Shown one piece after another: positions 53,001 through 57,563 of a stretch of 64,000 nucleotides of DNA. The stretch covers positions 1,302,001 to 1,366,000 of the forward strand of contig OZ244815.1 in NCBI GenBank assembly GCA_965220235.1, written 5' to 3'. The notes beneath the pieces were generated by a model that made no database searches, had not been told where the DNA came from, and was given only the letters and a program-made list of their open reading frames with translations. A program made the translations under genes and the position numbers. Origin of the DNA: Bin55 sp965220235 (GTDB lineage: Bacteria; Pseudomonadota; Gammaproteobacteria; Pseudomonadales; Azotimanducaceae). How positions within the stretch are numbered: the first letter of the stretch is position 1; every line of letters begins with the position of its first letter.

Positions 53001-54350
53001 GAGTTTGTTGTTTCCGGTCGCTGTCGTGAACGTTTCAGCCGTACCGTCAAGATTTGCGTCTAACGTGGGTTTTGGAATTACGTACGCACGTTCAGGCTTT
53101 GCTCGAAGTCCATAGGCTTTCTTGCCTGAGTCGACCGCAGAATGAGTCACGGTCACGTCTGTCGTTCCGACTCGAATGGCGCCGCCGTTTAGTGCGACCG
53201 AGTTGGCGGCGATCGCTACGTTGTTCTCACCATCGCCATCGCCCTCCACCACGGTGTATCGGAACACCAAACTGGTTGAATTGTGTCCGGAAACGTAGGT
53301 TGCATTACGCGTCGTGCTATTGGCTCCGAATGCAGGTGTCAGCGGAATGGACGATGTGCCGCCCGATGTGTCTACCGACACCGCCTGAGTAAATGTCGCC
53401 GTCAATTCGATGACGCCGCCGATTCCCCAGCTAGCGATCGAGGGGAGGTTTGTAAACGCGATGGACGAAATCGTTGTCGGGTCATCGTCGTTCACCGTGA
53501 CGGAGGCAGAAGTAGTGGTACCAAGCGTGTAGTCTGTACCATCTTTGAGCGTGACTGTCACGCTTCCGTCTGGTTCGTCGTCCGAGTCGCCGACCGTCGC
53601 GACAGAAAACGTGGCGGTGGTACTGTTTGCGGTGAACGTAACAGTGTCATCGCCTTCGTCACCAGCTGCGACGTAATCGCCTTCTGTCGCTTCAGCTACG
53701 CTGACGTCTACGGTCAGTGCATTAGTCGGCGCTGGACTGGCCGTCACCGTGAAATCGGCATTCGTACCTTCGGTGACAGGAGACGTACCGGCAGCGATCG
53801 TGATGGTCGGCGTGGGCGCGCTCACCGTGATATCAAAGGTGCCGCTAACAGTGCCGCTGTTGGAATCGGATGCCGTGACTTTTACCGAGAGCGTTCCGAC
53901 GTCTGCAGCTGTGGGAGTGCCTGAGAAGGTGCGCGTCGTCGCAGTAAACGTTAACCAACTTGGCAAGGCGGAACCGTCGCCTTTTGTCGCGGAGTACGTC
54001 AGCGAGTGACCGTCGGCGTCAAAAAACGTATTCGCCGGGAATACATAACTAAGGGCTGTACCTACGGTTGCCGTTTGGTTCGAGATTGCATTTGCGACCG
54101 TGGGTGCATTGTTTGCACCAGAAACTAGCGTTCCAGCAATTTCAATTTTGTAGGAATCTCCGTTATTGATCCAACTTCCACTGCCAAATCGGTAGAAACT
54201 GTTGTCAGCAATGCTCCAACTCGTCGCGCCCGTTTGGTCATCGGAGGTCGTTCGCGTAAACGCTGCTCGCTGAGTTTGTCCTTCATTGAGGGTTACCCAG
54301 TACGTTGAACTCGCAGCCACATTCACTCCACTAGGTGCGGTAAACGTCAC
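38058..54350 (-). CDS. Giant cadherin/FN3/Ig-repeat adhesin with C-terminal barrel (main part)
   Basis: 5430 codons from GTG 54350, but this is not an independent start: the frame continues upstream without interruption to TAA 54534-54536 and then into the ORF at 54534-55673. Modules in order: end of a beta-sandwich domain, putative-Ig repeats, a Calx-beta-like segment (TIAAGTSPVTEGTNADFTV, then VNDDDP), six putative-Ig repeats in all, then 13 alternating pairs of cadherin-like (for example TASVPENSANGTAVVTITAT) and FN3 (SLSVSWTAPDVTGKPAISGY) modules. Two SwmB-like segments (TVNGTTLKVTFSETMDATG) are interspersed. The last 330 residues form a barrel (STTLWGRGSIAGFSG, HWMLGLALGHAQGMGDY) ending in GSLSW. 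As a whole it would be a calcium-dependent cell-surface adhesin. Without the upstream part it lacks a signal peptide. Confidence 0.85.
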   Translation of the reverse strand: MTFTAPSGVNVAASSTYWVTLNEGQTQRAAFTRTTSDDQTGATSWSIADNSFYRFGSGSWINNGDSYKIEIAGTLVSGANNAPTVANAISNQTATVGTALSYVFPANTFFDADGHSLTYSATKGDGSALPSWLTFTATTRTFSGTPTAADVGTLSVKVTASDSNSGTVSGTFDITVSAPTPTITIAAGTSPVTEGTNADFTVTASPAPTNALTVDVSVAEATEGDYVAAGDEGDDTVTFTANSTTATFSVATVGDSDDEPDGSVTVTLKDGTDYTLGTTTSASVTVNDDDPTTISSIAFTNLPSIASWGIGGVIELTATFTQAVSVDTSGGTSSIPLTPAFGANSTTRNATYVSGHNSTSLVFRYTVVEGDGDGENNVAIAANSVALNGGAIRVGTTDVTVTHSAVDSGKKAYGLRAKPERAYVIPKPTLDANLDGTAETFTTATGNNKLKVWIKLANVPATRSPVVDTNGSNANVQVVVAIGSTDVTLDYSEKEGDTLAFGPHTIVASNSDTDGVTVKRDGSNNLIRLSSGATIKGANSFGANDADLTTSADMTIRVNRATATPLVHVRGPTNTVPTAADFTKSTPRNTDLTFAKSDFGFSDTNSDPMKALSVVSLPASTAGTLELDGTAIASSDLPKTVTHTELDDDELGFSPVSGFTGNATFTFKVVDSLDGESASANTATISVGATNSPASGAPTISGLAQVGLTLRSSTSGITDNDGLTTPGYTYQWIRVDGATETNISSATSSDYTLVAADSGKKVKVKVTFSDDASNAEELTSAAYPSSGNVLPAASACTTGNIWCATITVGAPNTGGGRGYCTTGGPCTSTYGALSGSTISLGGTSYTVESIRWGTKPPRAESLHLTLNQDLPDAELPNLQLKIESTAFDLSDATRGSGIGPNKDEENNYKWTSNAAIRAYAVGLKVRAELLRTNNTPTVANEIADQTATVGTAFSYTFPQNTFNDADSGDTLTYSATKSDDTALPSWLTFTPSTRNFAGTPAAADTGTLSVKVTASDSTTTVSDTFDIVVSAAPNNAPTVANTIPDQKAKVSSAFSYAFPANTFNDADGHTLTYTATLSNGNALPDWLTFTAADRSFSGTPTSIGTVSVKVTADDSNGGTVDDTFDITVGAANNAPTVGTSIPDQTATVGTAFSYTFPTNTFSDTDTSDTLTYTATKSDDSALPTWLTFTASSRNFAGTPQSANTGTLSVKVTAADGFGGSVDDTFNITVSEPNNAPTFTNQAATASVPENSANGTAVVTITATDSNTGDTVSYSLDATSDNLFAIGSTSGAITVQVESGYALNHEAYTSGVVTTVTATDNHSASTTHNVTITISDVAEPPPAPSAPSVTSASATSLSVSWTAPDVTGKPAISGYNVQYQSQADTTTWTSLTHSGTGRTATISSLTTGQAYNVQVAAINGEGTSGWSSSGSGTPTAPSNNPPTACGAEGTAGPFFGSDAVPENTWSVGRTSVTFRVSADLQNLELKFHVCDSGGTTNTTNLTFTSANPQRSITGLSAGSDYWIRMQFSNQSPTSWQHFRTTSPPNNAPTFSSQPTTADVDENSTNGTSVATVVAADTDAGATISYSLDATSDNLFAIDSDGAITVQVESGHALDYEANTSGITATVTATDNHDATATHDIAITINDVDEPPPAPGAPSVTSASATSLSVSWTAPSVTGKPAISGYNVQYQSQADTGTWTSHSHSGTSTTATITGLTAGQAYNVQVAAINAEGTGDWSSSGSGTPTAANSAPTVANAIPDQTAKVNSAFSYAFPANTFNDADGHALTYTATDSDDNTLPSWLTFTAADRSFAGTPSSTGTVSVKVTADDSNGGTVSDTFDITIGAANNAPSVANTIPDQSATVGTAFSYTFPDTTFSDADTSDSLTYTAAKSDNSALPDWLTFTASNRNFAGKPQSTDTGTLSVKVTANDGFGGSVDDTFAIEVSAANNPATGDPTISGTAQVGQTLTVSTSNIMDSDGLTNPDYTYQWIRVDGNTDSNIASTDSTQYTLVAADEGKKVKVKVTFDDDLDNSEERTSAAYPASGTIAAAPTNNAPTFTGQATTATVPENSANGTAIVTITASDGDAGSSITYSLDSTSDNLFAIDSSTGAITVQVESGYALDHEAHSSGISATVTATDNHDATATHGVTITIADVAEPPPAPSAPNVAGASTTSVSVTWSAPNVTGRPAISGYDVQYQASGATSWTSHAHTGTSTSATIGSLTQGTTYNVQIAAKNAEGTGDWSTSGTGTPSSGRPTISSVTIASTPTLANTYKAGDNIHVDVTYNQNIVVANGDSNNDGVNNRVRMRLDLGADDADTSNSRKLMTNTSVTGATLRFQYTVARPDTDTDGVWVQTTGSNNAIIILAGSATLQNSDGDNAHLTYAGLPTTGDTDHKVDAVRPSFSSATVNGTTLKVTFSETMDATGTTKPDSSIFTLSKSGSTDTIDGSSTDVTIAGAVVTATLASAVANGETVTLGYAVPSANPITDAAGNPASAFSGSSVTNNTPASTPTNNAPTFSGQATTATIAENSANGASVVTITATDGDAGSSITYSLDSTSDNLFAIDSSTGAITVQVESGSALDHEAYTSGITVTVTATDNHDATATHDVAVTISDVAEPPSAPSAPNVSSASATSLSVSWAAPDVTGKPAISGYNVQYQSQADTSNWTSHTHSGTGTSATITGLTTGQAYNVQVAATNAEGTGGWSTSGTGTPSSTNNAPVFTSQATTASVNENSANGASVVTITATDSDSGSSITYSLDATSDNLFAIGSTTGAITVQVESGYALDHEAHSSGVVATVTATDNHNATATHAVTISINDVAEPPAAPAAPSVTATSGSTTSIDVSWTAPDVTGKPAISGYDVQYQASGASDWTDHTFSGTGTTTAIASLSANTTYNVQIAATNAEGTGDWSSSGSGATGNTTPTFTSQPTTANVNENSTDTTTVLVTVVATDPDSEDSIRYSLDETSDEDFDIDSSSGEITVQSGATIDHEATPTITLTVTATDEQDATATHDVTVTINDVNEPPPAPAAPTVAGTTGQTTSIDVSWTAPDVAGKPAITDYDVQYRAEGATVWTEASHTGTGLTITVTNLSAGADYEAQVRAINDEGTGGWSDTGSGSTNNTAPVFDTPAPTTAPVPENSSGGTSVTTVSATDDDGHTLTYSLDTASDEVFNISSGGEITVQSGASLDHETTPSYTTTVTASDERAGGSVTHDITINVTDVDEPPDAPEAPTVTGTTGETTSIDVSWTAPDVAGKPAISGYDVQYKKTSDDNTSWTSHTHTGTGTSATIEDLDAGTSYDAQIIAKNDEGDSSWSATGTGSTNNTAPSFTSPPTSAVEVPENSAGGTSVVTVAATDDDGHDLTYSLDSTSDTVFNIDSNTGAITVQDGALLDHEATTNSYSTTVTVTDDRSSVDASFTINITDVDEPPGTPTGTPTVTGASTTSVTVTWTASDVSDKPPISDYDLQYRLTGTTDEWTDANIDTTSASDTITGLAAGTSYDVQVRAENDEGVSGWSATGTGSTLNTAPSFTSPPSSLSIAENSESGANVGTVAATDADGHTLTYSLDSGTDAVFDISASGVITLQSGASLNHEATSSYSATVTASDGRSDGSTDHSLTINVTDLEEPPDAPSTPTVAADSETSITVSWTAPDVTGKPPITDYDVRFYRGTSDPASETSWIEEGENGGHTHTGTDTSTTITGLFAGESYRVQVSAENDEGTSDWSASGSGTTNTATNSAPIFTNQTATASIPENSAGGTAVATVTATDGDGDELSYSLDEASDAAFDISDAGAITVQDDATLNHEATPTITITVIANDGTVNSTHDVTVTITDVNEPPNAPAAPSMDSATGISVTVTWTAPATNGQPDITDYDVRYYQGSSDPSAAADWIEPDETGGHDHTGTATTATILGLAADSSYRVQVRTHNSEGTSDWSASGNAATTELTAPSLSRVVIISTPSADQNNTYMPGDTIRARVTFSQFVDVTGAPVLTMQVGDDAQTMTLDASLTLTNTTNLDFTYEVADGDLAPMGVAFGANPLSLPANAAIRAAGSATVNAELELAEVAPDANHRVDGVPPMLVEDRPIQVSSTAGVDETYAIGDHIEFTAEFSEPVTVTGAGGQPTNGTPQIAYSNVTGPRIAFRLDDELKYAGYHRTEGNVVVFRYTIIDEDVDSSSIVIEEDALELNGGTITDTQGNTSDEMELESEPVMVSVGHAVDATPPAFVIATVKGPTLRVTFSESIDASPVVKPQSNVYTVTAVDSEGTSRTINGTNLPVRINGEVVTANLEAEVVFGETVTVSYVAQADNPLRDLPGNAAIDFTDNPVRNTTSSTGENTAPLFADPPSSLEVAENSPRGTTVGSINASDADGDTLSFALDATSDTVFDINANGVIVVQRGATLDYETTASYDATVTVDDGTDSNTHSLTILVINEDEPPISPSAPSVKSASATSLNVSWTAPDSTGKTALSDYDIRYQASGADEWTDAEFEGAETNTILEDLIEGTTYAVQIRATNAEGTSNWSASGHGTPIDPAKNAAPTFIEPSEALSIAENSVGGARVGIVEAIDPEGGALIFSLDETSNDLFVIDNSGVISVRDGVLLDHESMPSVEVTVTVSDEIAEASLTLTILITNVVEPLGAPTALTVTAASDTELLVNWELPDLSGLPPISEYVVRYRATGSSEWAEQTFDGSTPSVTLIGLIPVTSYEVQVRAINAEATGEWSSSGNGTTQETPINTAPTFMEPPSTLEVAENSDVGTEVGMVSATDAEDDELMYSLDVESDEVFDIDATGTIAVGEGSVLDYETKSRFDTIVTVSDGEEIVTHSLVIYVNDIREAPGIPAAPMLSTPSSNPRSSIAVSWEAPVNTGPAINDYDVTYRVSSTSNWMDANVHGTSTSTTLNGLMSGTIYDVRVRASNVEGVGDWSDTASHAVEGLSAMDTSPITQAWLARFGRTVTDEVNEAVAARRLAPRESQTNVALAGQALSSWMADGISGEDGRDVATGSNVANWVEHDDPFNNQYEGWREPGPGLRELTQNMLSNSSFALSSNANGDGRGSTTLWGRGSIAGFSGSDGDLDLDGTVKTGFLAVDYTAAAKQGHWMLGLALGHAQGMGDYENPVSRGQLDTRVTGFFPYGVLQISDRFSVWSTAGYGSGKLTFAPDDLAPLDTDVTLTMGSIGLRNEMLNPGASTGFTLALKGDARFTQTSADAASNGGITLAPVDASTWLTRFGVEGSRSVTFPDGSTASPLIEIALRLDGGDAETGYGVDIGGGFSFAVPNNIARVDIRGRGLLTHQVEDFQEWGASASFVFDPQPSSASGLSLSLTQSLGVSPMGGMETLFAQETLDSFGINNRHTAGQGFEAARQLECEIGYGLPTSSWGTTSTPYVGVSVSDYSRDYRFGWRLTAVGTGIGSVDVNLDAVHRDAEGFDTPSDQGVLLSGSLSW
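39590..51260 (-). repeat. Tandem cadherin-FN3 repeat array inside the giant adhesin
   Basis: Thirteen pairs of a roughly 100-residue cadherin-like module (NAPTF ... PENS ... YSLDATSD ... VTATD) and a roughly 90-residue FN3 module (PPAPSAPSV ... SWTAPDVTGKPAISGYNVQY ... EGTGDWSSSG). DNA between neighbouring units, for example around 46.5-46.8 kb and 47.9-48.2 kb, is nearly identical over long stretches, which points to recent unit duplication or gene conversion. Boundaries are approximate. Confidence 0.75.
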
Positions 54351-54533
54351 CCAACTGCCTGCGTTTACTCCTCCAGAGCGCGTGAATGAGGCGATTTCGC
54401 TGTTGGTAAAGTCGGGTCTGCCATTACTACCGTTGGCGCGAAGTTTGAGCGATACGTTTGAGCCTGAGCCAGTATTGAGGACTCGAGCCTGAATCGTGGA
54501 TATCGTAGCTCCTTGCGTGCCTACTGTAAATGC

Positions 54534-55673
54534 TTAGGCTCCAAATCCGCTCGATCCGGTACCATTGGCACCGCTTCGGTTAGAGACCAACGTGGTAGAC
54601 GTCGAAGCTGCGCTCACGACGATGTCGAACTCGTCGCTGACGGAGTCGGTGCTATCGCTGGCGGTCACTTTGACTGAAAGCGTGCCAATGTTTGCTGCGG
54701 CCGGCGTGCCTGAGAAAGTGCGAGTATTCGGCGTGAACGTCAACCAGGTTGGTAATGCAGTGTCGTCGCTCTTCGTTGCCGTATACGTGAGCGTGTCACC
54801 GGTGTCGGCGTCGGCAAAGGTGTTTGCGGGAAATGCGTAAGAGAATGAGGAACCTACCGTCGCTGTTTGATTTGGGATCGCATTGGCTACGGTCGGCGCG
54901 CTGTTGGCTGCGCTCACCACGATGTCGAACTCGTCGCTGACGGAGTCGGTGCTATCGCTGGCGGTCACTTTGACTGTGAGCGTCCCGACATTAGCCGCTG
55001 CAGGCGTACCGCTAAAGGTGCGAGTATTTGCTGTGAAGGTCAACCAGGAGGGGAGTGCAGTGCCATCTCCCTTCGTTGCCGTATAGGTGAGCGTGTCACC
55101 GGTATCGGCGTCGGCAAAGGTGTTTGCGGGAAATGCGTAAGAGAATGAGGAACCTACCGTCGCTGTTTGATTTGGGATTTGGTTAGCGACGGTCGGTGCG
55201 TTATTGGTCGATTCGGCCGCGGTTCGGATGTACTTCCAAATGCCATAGTTGCCATAGCTATCACCAAAGCGCACCCAGTAATTAGTTTCAGCTTTTATAG
55301 TGACCTGATTGCTTTCCCCGTCGAAAATAGTCCCGGTTATATCGAAAGTCGTGCCGGCGACTGGTTTTGACGGTTCTGTGGGTAAGGTCTGAAGACGATA
55401 TAAGGAATCACTGTCTCTAGGAAAACAAAACGACACAGTGTGAGGGTCTGTGTTGACATAACCAGCAGGCATCGGATCCTTGAAGGTCAAGCTGATCGTA
55501 TCCGACGTAGCAGTCACGGATTCGAATACCTCTAGAGATCCTTCGTTTACACATACAGACGGTCTTGAAGGCTCACTTTGAGCGAAGGCTGAGGACGTGC
55601 CGACGAACAGCAACGCTAATGCACCGCAGAACTTCAGGGTTGAGAGATTCTTCGTTGTCTGATCGATTTTCAT
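54534..55673 (-). CDS. Signal-peptide-bearing 5' part of the giant adhesin, ending at an in-frame TAA
   Basis: 379 codons from ATG 55673. Signal peptide MKIDQTTKNLSTLKF with the hydrophobic core CGALALLFVGTSSAFAQ. A region with two cysteines follows (about 33-155), then two nearly identical putative-Ig repeats (APTVANAIPNQTATVGSSFS, LPTWLTFTPNTRTFSGTPAA). The ORF stops inside a third domain: FGA, then TAA, then AFTVGTQGATISTIQAR. Proteins with this domain typically read FGQAQAFTTG or similar, so the stop probably replaces a Gln codon (CAA to TAA). The reading frame is the same as that of 38058-54350, so this and the next ORF are one gene of about 5,870 codons split by one stop. Confidence 0.82.
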   Translation of the reverse strand: MKIDQTTKNLSTLKFCGALALLFVGTSSAFAQSEPSRPSVCVNEGSLEVFESVTATSDTISLTFKDPMPAGYVNTDPHTVSFCFPRDSDSLYRLQTLPTEPSKPVAGTTFDITGTIFDGESNQVTIKAETNYWVRFGDSYGNYGIWKYIRTAAESTNNAPTVANQIPNQTATVGSSFSYAFPANTFADADTGDTLTYTATKGDGTALPSWLTFTANTRTFSGTPAAANVGTLTVKVTASDSTDSVSDEFDIVVSAANSAPTVANAIPNQTATVGSSFSYAFPANTFADADTGDTLTYTATKSDDTALPTWLTFTPNTRTFSGTPAAANIGTLSVKVTASDSTDSVSDEFDIVVSAASTSTTLVSNRSGANGTGSSGFGA

Positions 55674-55727
55674 GCGGGTCGCTACTTAACTGGGTTCAAT
55701 TCAGGGGGTACGTTTCAAGCAGGTACG

Positions 55728-57563
55728 TCAGTGTTGACGGACCGCGCCGAAACCGGTTACGAGTAAGGTCTGCATCGGCCAATCGGTCGACGGATTAGCA
55801 TTGGTCGGCAGGGTGGTCCAGAGGCGTAGGTGACCGGTCGCCTCTTCGGCTTCAGAACCGTAGGTTGCGGCTGACCAGTCACCTTCAAAACGCTCGGTTC
55901 CAAGCAGGTCAGTCGTTGCAGATGTGACGATGTCGACTGGTCCTGACCACTCGCTCGATGAAAAGGAAAGGTCGTCCGTAGATTCAGCGAGGGTCAGCGA
56001 GGGCAGAAAATGCGTCTCAGAGTCGAGTGGGCGCAGGGTCTCTGAATCAAGCAGCACAAGTGCGATGTTGTCGATGCGACCCTTCAGCACAGAGGCTTCG
56101 CTGTCCACCCTTAGCTCTAATGTCACGTCACCCGCTAACGCAAATCGACGCTTGTCCTTAAACAAGTGTCCGGTCGCTCGTCCCTGCCAGGTCGCACCTT
56201 CCGTAGCCACCTGCGATTCGCCGAACGAGAAACCTGCCTTGGCGGCGACAATCCGATCTGGTCTGATACTGACCGGAGCGACCGTCCACCAGCCATAGCC
56301 GGAATGCGCCAGTTGCCGTCCATGACCAGCTTCACGCGAGAACGCCAGCGAGACGTTGTGGTTCGCACCAGGTGAGGCTGGCGGAGGGCAGTCCACTCGA
56401 CGCCACAAAGCGGGCCATCTCACGGGATCGGTTGAGTCACCCCAACCAAACACTAGATGTTCTGTCTCGAACCGGTACGTCGAACCGAATGGATAGCTCG
56501 AATGCAGCTTGAGCTCGTAGATCGCGTCCCCACGCTCTCGTAACAGCGACTTGGTTCCCGCTCCCGCGAGCGCTATTGCTGCTTGTGCGTGGGGTTCGCC
56601 GAGAATGTTCGAAAGCTGTGAATCGCTACCACCGGATTTCTCCAACATATCGAGGACCGTCGCTAGATCGATGCCGGCTTGGTGGATTAACGTAGCGATT
56701 GGCGTTGGTTCTGGCCATTCGGGATCCGCTACAGGGTCGCCGCCAGGGATCCAGCCACGACCAGGGTGGTGTGTCAAGTGCACCTCTGAAACGATTTGGT
56801 TTTGGTGCCAACGGAGTTCCTGGTCAACAGGTGATCCGCAGCCCTCGATCAACGGACCGTCGTCGGTGACTGTGCTTGTAGGTCCAGGGGGTCCCGCTAG
56901 ATCTTGTGTCACCTCAATGCGATAATGCATTGCACGCAACGGCCACGCGACACCGGCGCCACTGTGCACTTGCGCGACTAGCTCAAACAGATACTCACCG
57001 TACTCGGGTAACTTCGATATAGTGAGACTTCGGGCTTCAGCTGAACTCTGCTGTGTATTACAGGGAATCGTCTCGTTGACACTTAATCTCAGATGTGAAG
57101 GACTCTGATAAACGCACGTAAAGCCGGCGATGAGATGCGCTCGCTCTTCATCTACAGTCCAGCTAAGAGCGACACCGTCCGGACTGACTTCAGCTGCAAC
57201 GTCGATTAGCAGACGCGCTTCGTCAGTCTGCGCCGTTGACTCGACGCTGATGTGCAGCGACGTAAGCACCAGAAGCGCCACGAGTGGTGTACCAGACGTG
57301 GTTACACTGCGGCGTCGGTGCTGTCGGACGTCATCTTGATGAGAGACGAATGTTCCTGTCAGTTCTCGAACAGGTTGTCGCTTCAGCAATTGAAGTAGCG
57401 TGCCGAAAATGTGACGGAAGTGAAGCGCGTTGAACGAAACGCATGCAGTAGAGCGACAGAGCCGTTTGTCTGTCATCATCGTGACGCTGTGTTTCCGATG
57501 TGCTCGTGTAGCCACTGCGACTTTACTCCACGTGAAACCGCACGTGGATGCTCTTAGCAACAC
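55728..57563 (-). CDS. Secreted protein with TbpB-like C-terminal barrel domain
   Basis: Up to 611 codons. A hydrophobic segment at about residues 93-110 (LVALLVLTSLHISVESTAQ) looks like a signal peptide, so the true start is probably well inside the frame; Met 29 (57479) or a later codon is likely. An FN3-like region (about 120-220, SPDGVALSWTVDEERAHL) is followed by a middle region. The C-terminal 150 residues resemble the small barrel of TbpB/fHbp-type proteins: ATWQGRATGHLF, VTLELRVDSEASVLKGRID, and a Gly-rich end SEAEEATGHLRLW, VTGFGAVRQ. Only 54 bp separate it from the giant adhesin on the same strand, so the two are probably co-transcribed. Function inferred as surface-exposed; ligand unknown. 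Confidence 0.65.
   Translation of the reverse strand: MLLRASTCGFTWSKVAVATRAHRKHSVTMMTDKRLCRSTACVSFNALHFRHIFGTLLQLLKRQPVRELTGTFVSHQDDVRQHRRRSVTTSGTPLVALLVLTSLHISVESTAQTDEARLLIDVAAEVSPDGVALSWTVDEERAHLIAGFTCVYQSPSHLRLSVNETIPCNTQQSSAEARSLTISKLPEYGEYLFELVAQVHSGAGVAWPLRAMHYRIEVTQDLAGPPGPTSTVTDDGPLIEGCGSPVDQELRWHQNQIVSEVHLTHHPGRGWIPGGDPVADPEWPEPTPIATLIHQAGIDLATVLDMLEKSGGSDSQLSNILGEPHAQAAIALAGAGTKSLLRERGDAIYELKLHSSYPFGSTYRFETEHLVFGWGDSTDPVRWPALWRRVDCPPPASPGANHNVSLAFSREAGHGRQLAHSGYGWWTVAPVSIRPDRIVAAKAGFSFGESQVATEGATWQGRATGHLFKDKRRFALAGDVTLELRVDSEASVLKGRIDNIALVLLDSETLRPLDSETHFLPSLTLAESTDDLSFSSSEWSGPVDIVTSATTDLLGTERFEGDWSAATYGSEAEEATGHLRLWTTLPTNANPSTDWPMQTLLVTGFGAVRQH
57528..57547. promoter_or_regulatory. 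Inverted repeat CCACGTG-N6-CACGTGG
   Basis: Perfect 7-bp arms (57528-57534 and 57541-57547), each containing CACGTG. It lies inside the longest possible frame of the TbpB-like gene but upstream of the probable starts, so it may be an operator or leader hairpin for the adhesin operon. Confidence 0.4.

Noticed and set aside
38058..54350. CRISPR-like appearance of the repeated DNA
   Set aside because: The repeats are 180-300 bp coding modules without short palindromic repeats, unique spacers or cas genes.
4377..54536. Reassignment of TAA/TAG to Gln/Glu
   Set aside because: Clearly complete genes such as the cyclase, FecR and the lipoprotein end at TAG exactly where their families end.
57528..57547. 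Possible group II intron 3' end
   Set aside because: GTGAAACCGCACG resembles part of domain V, but no domain V/VI fold or reverse-transcriptase frame follows.
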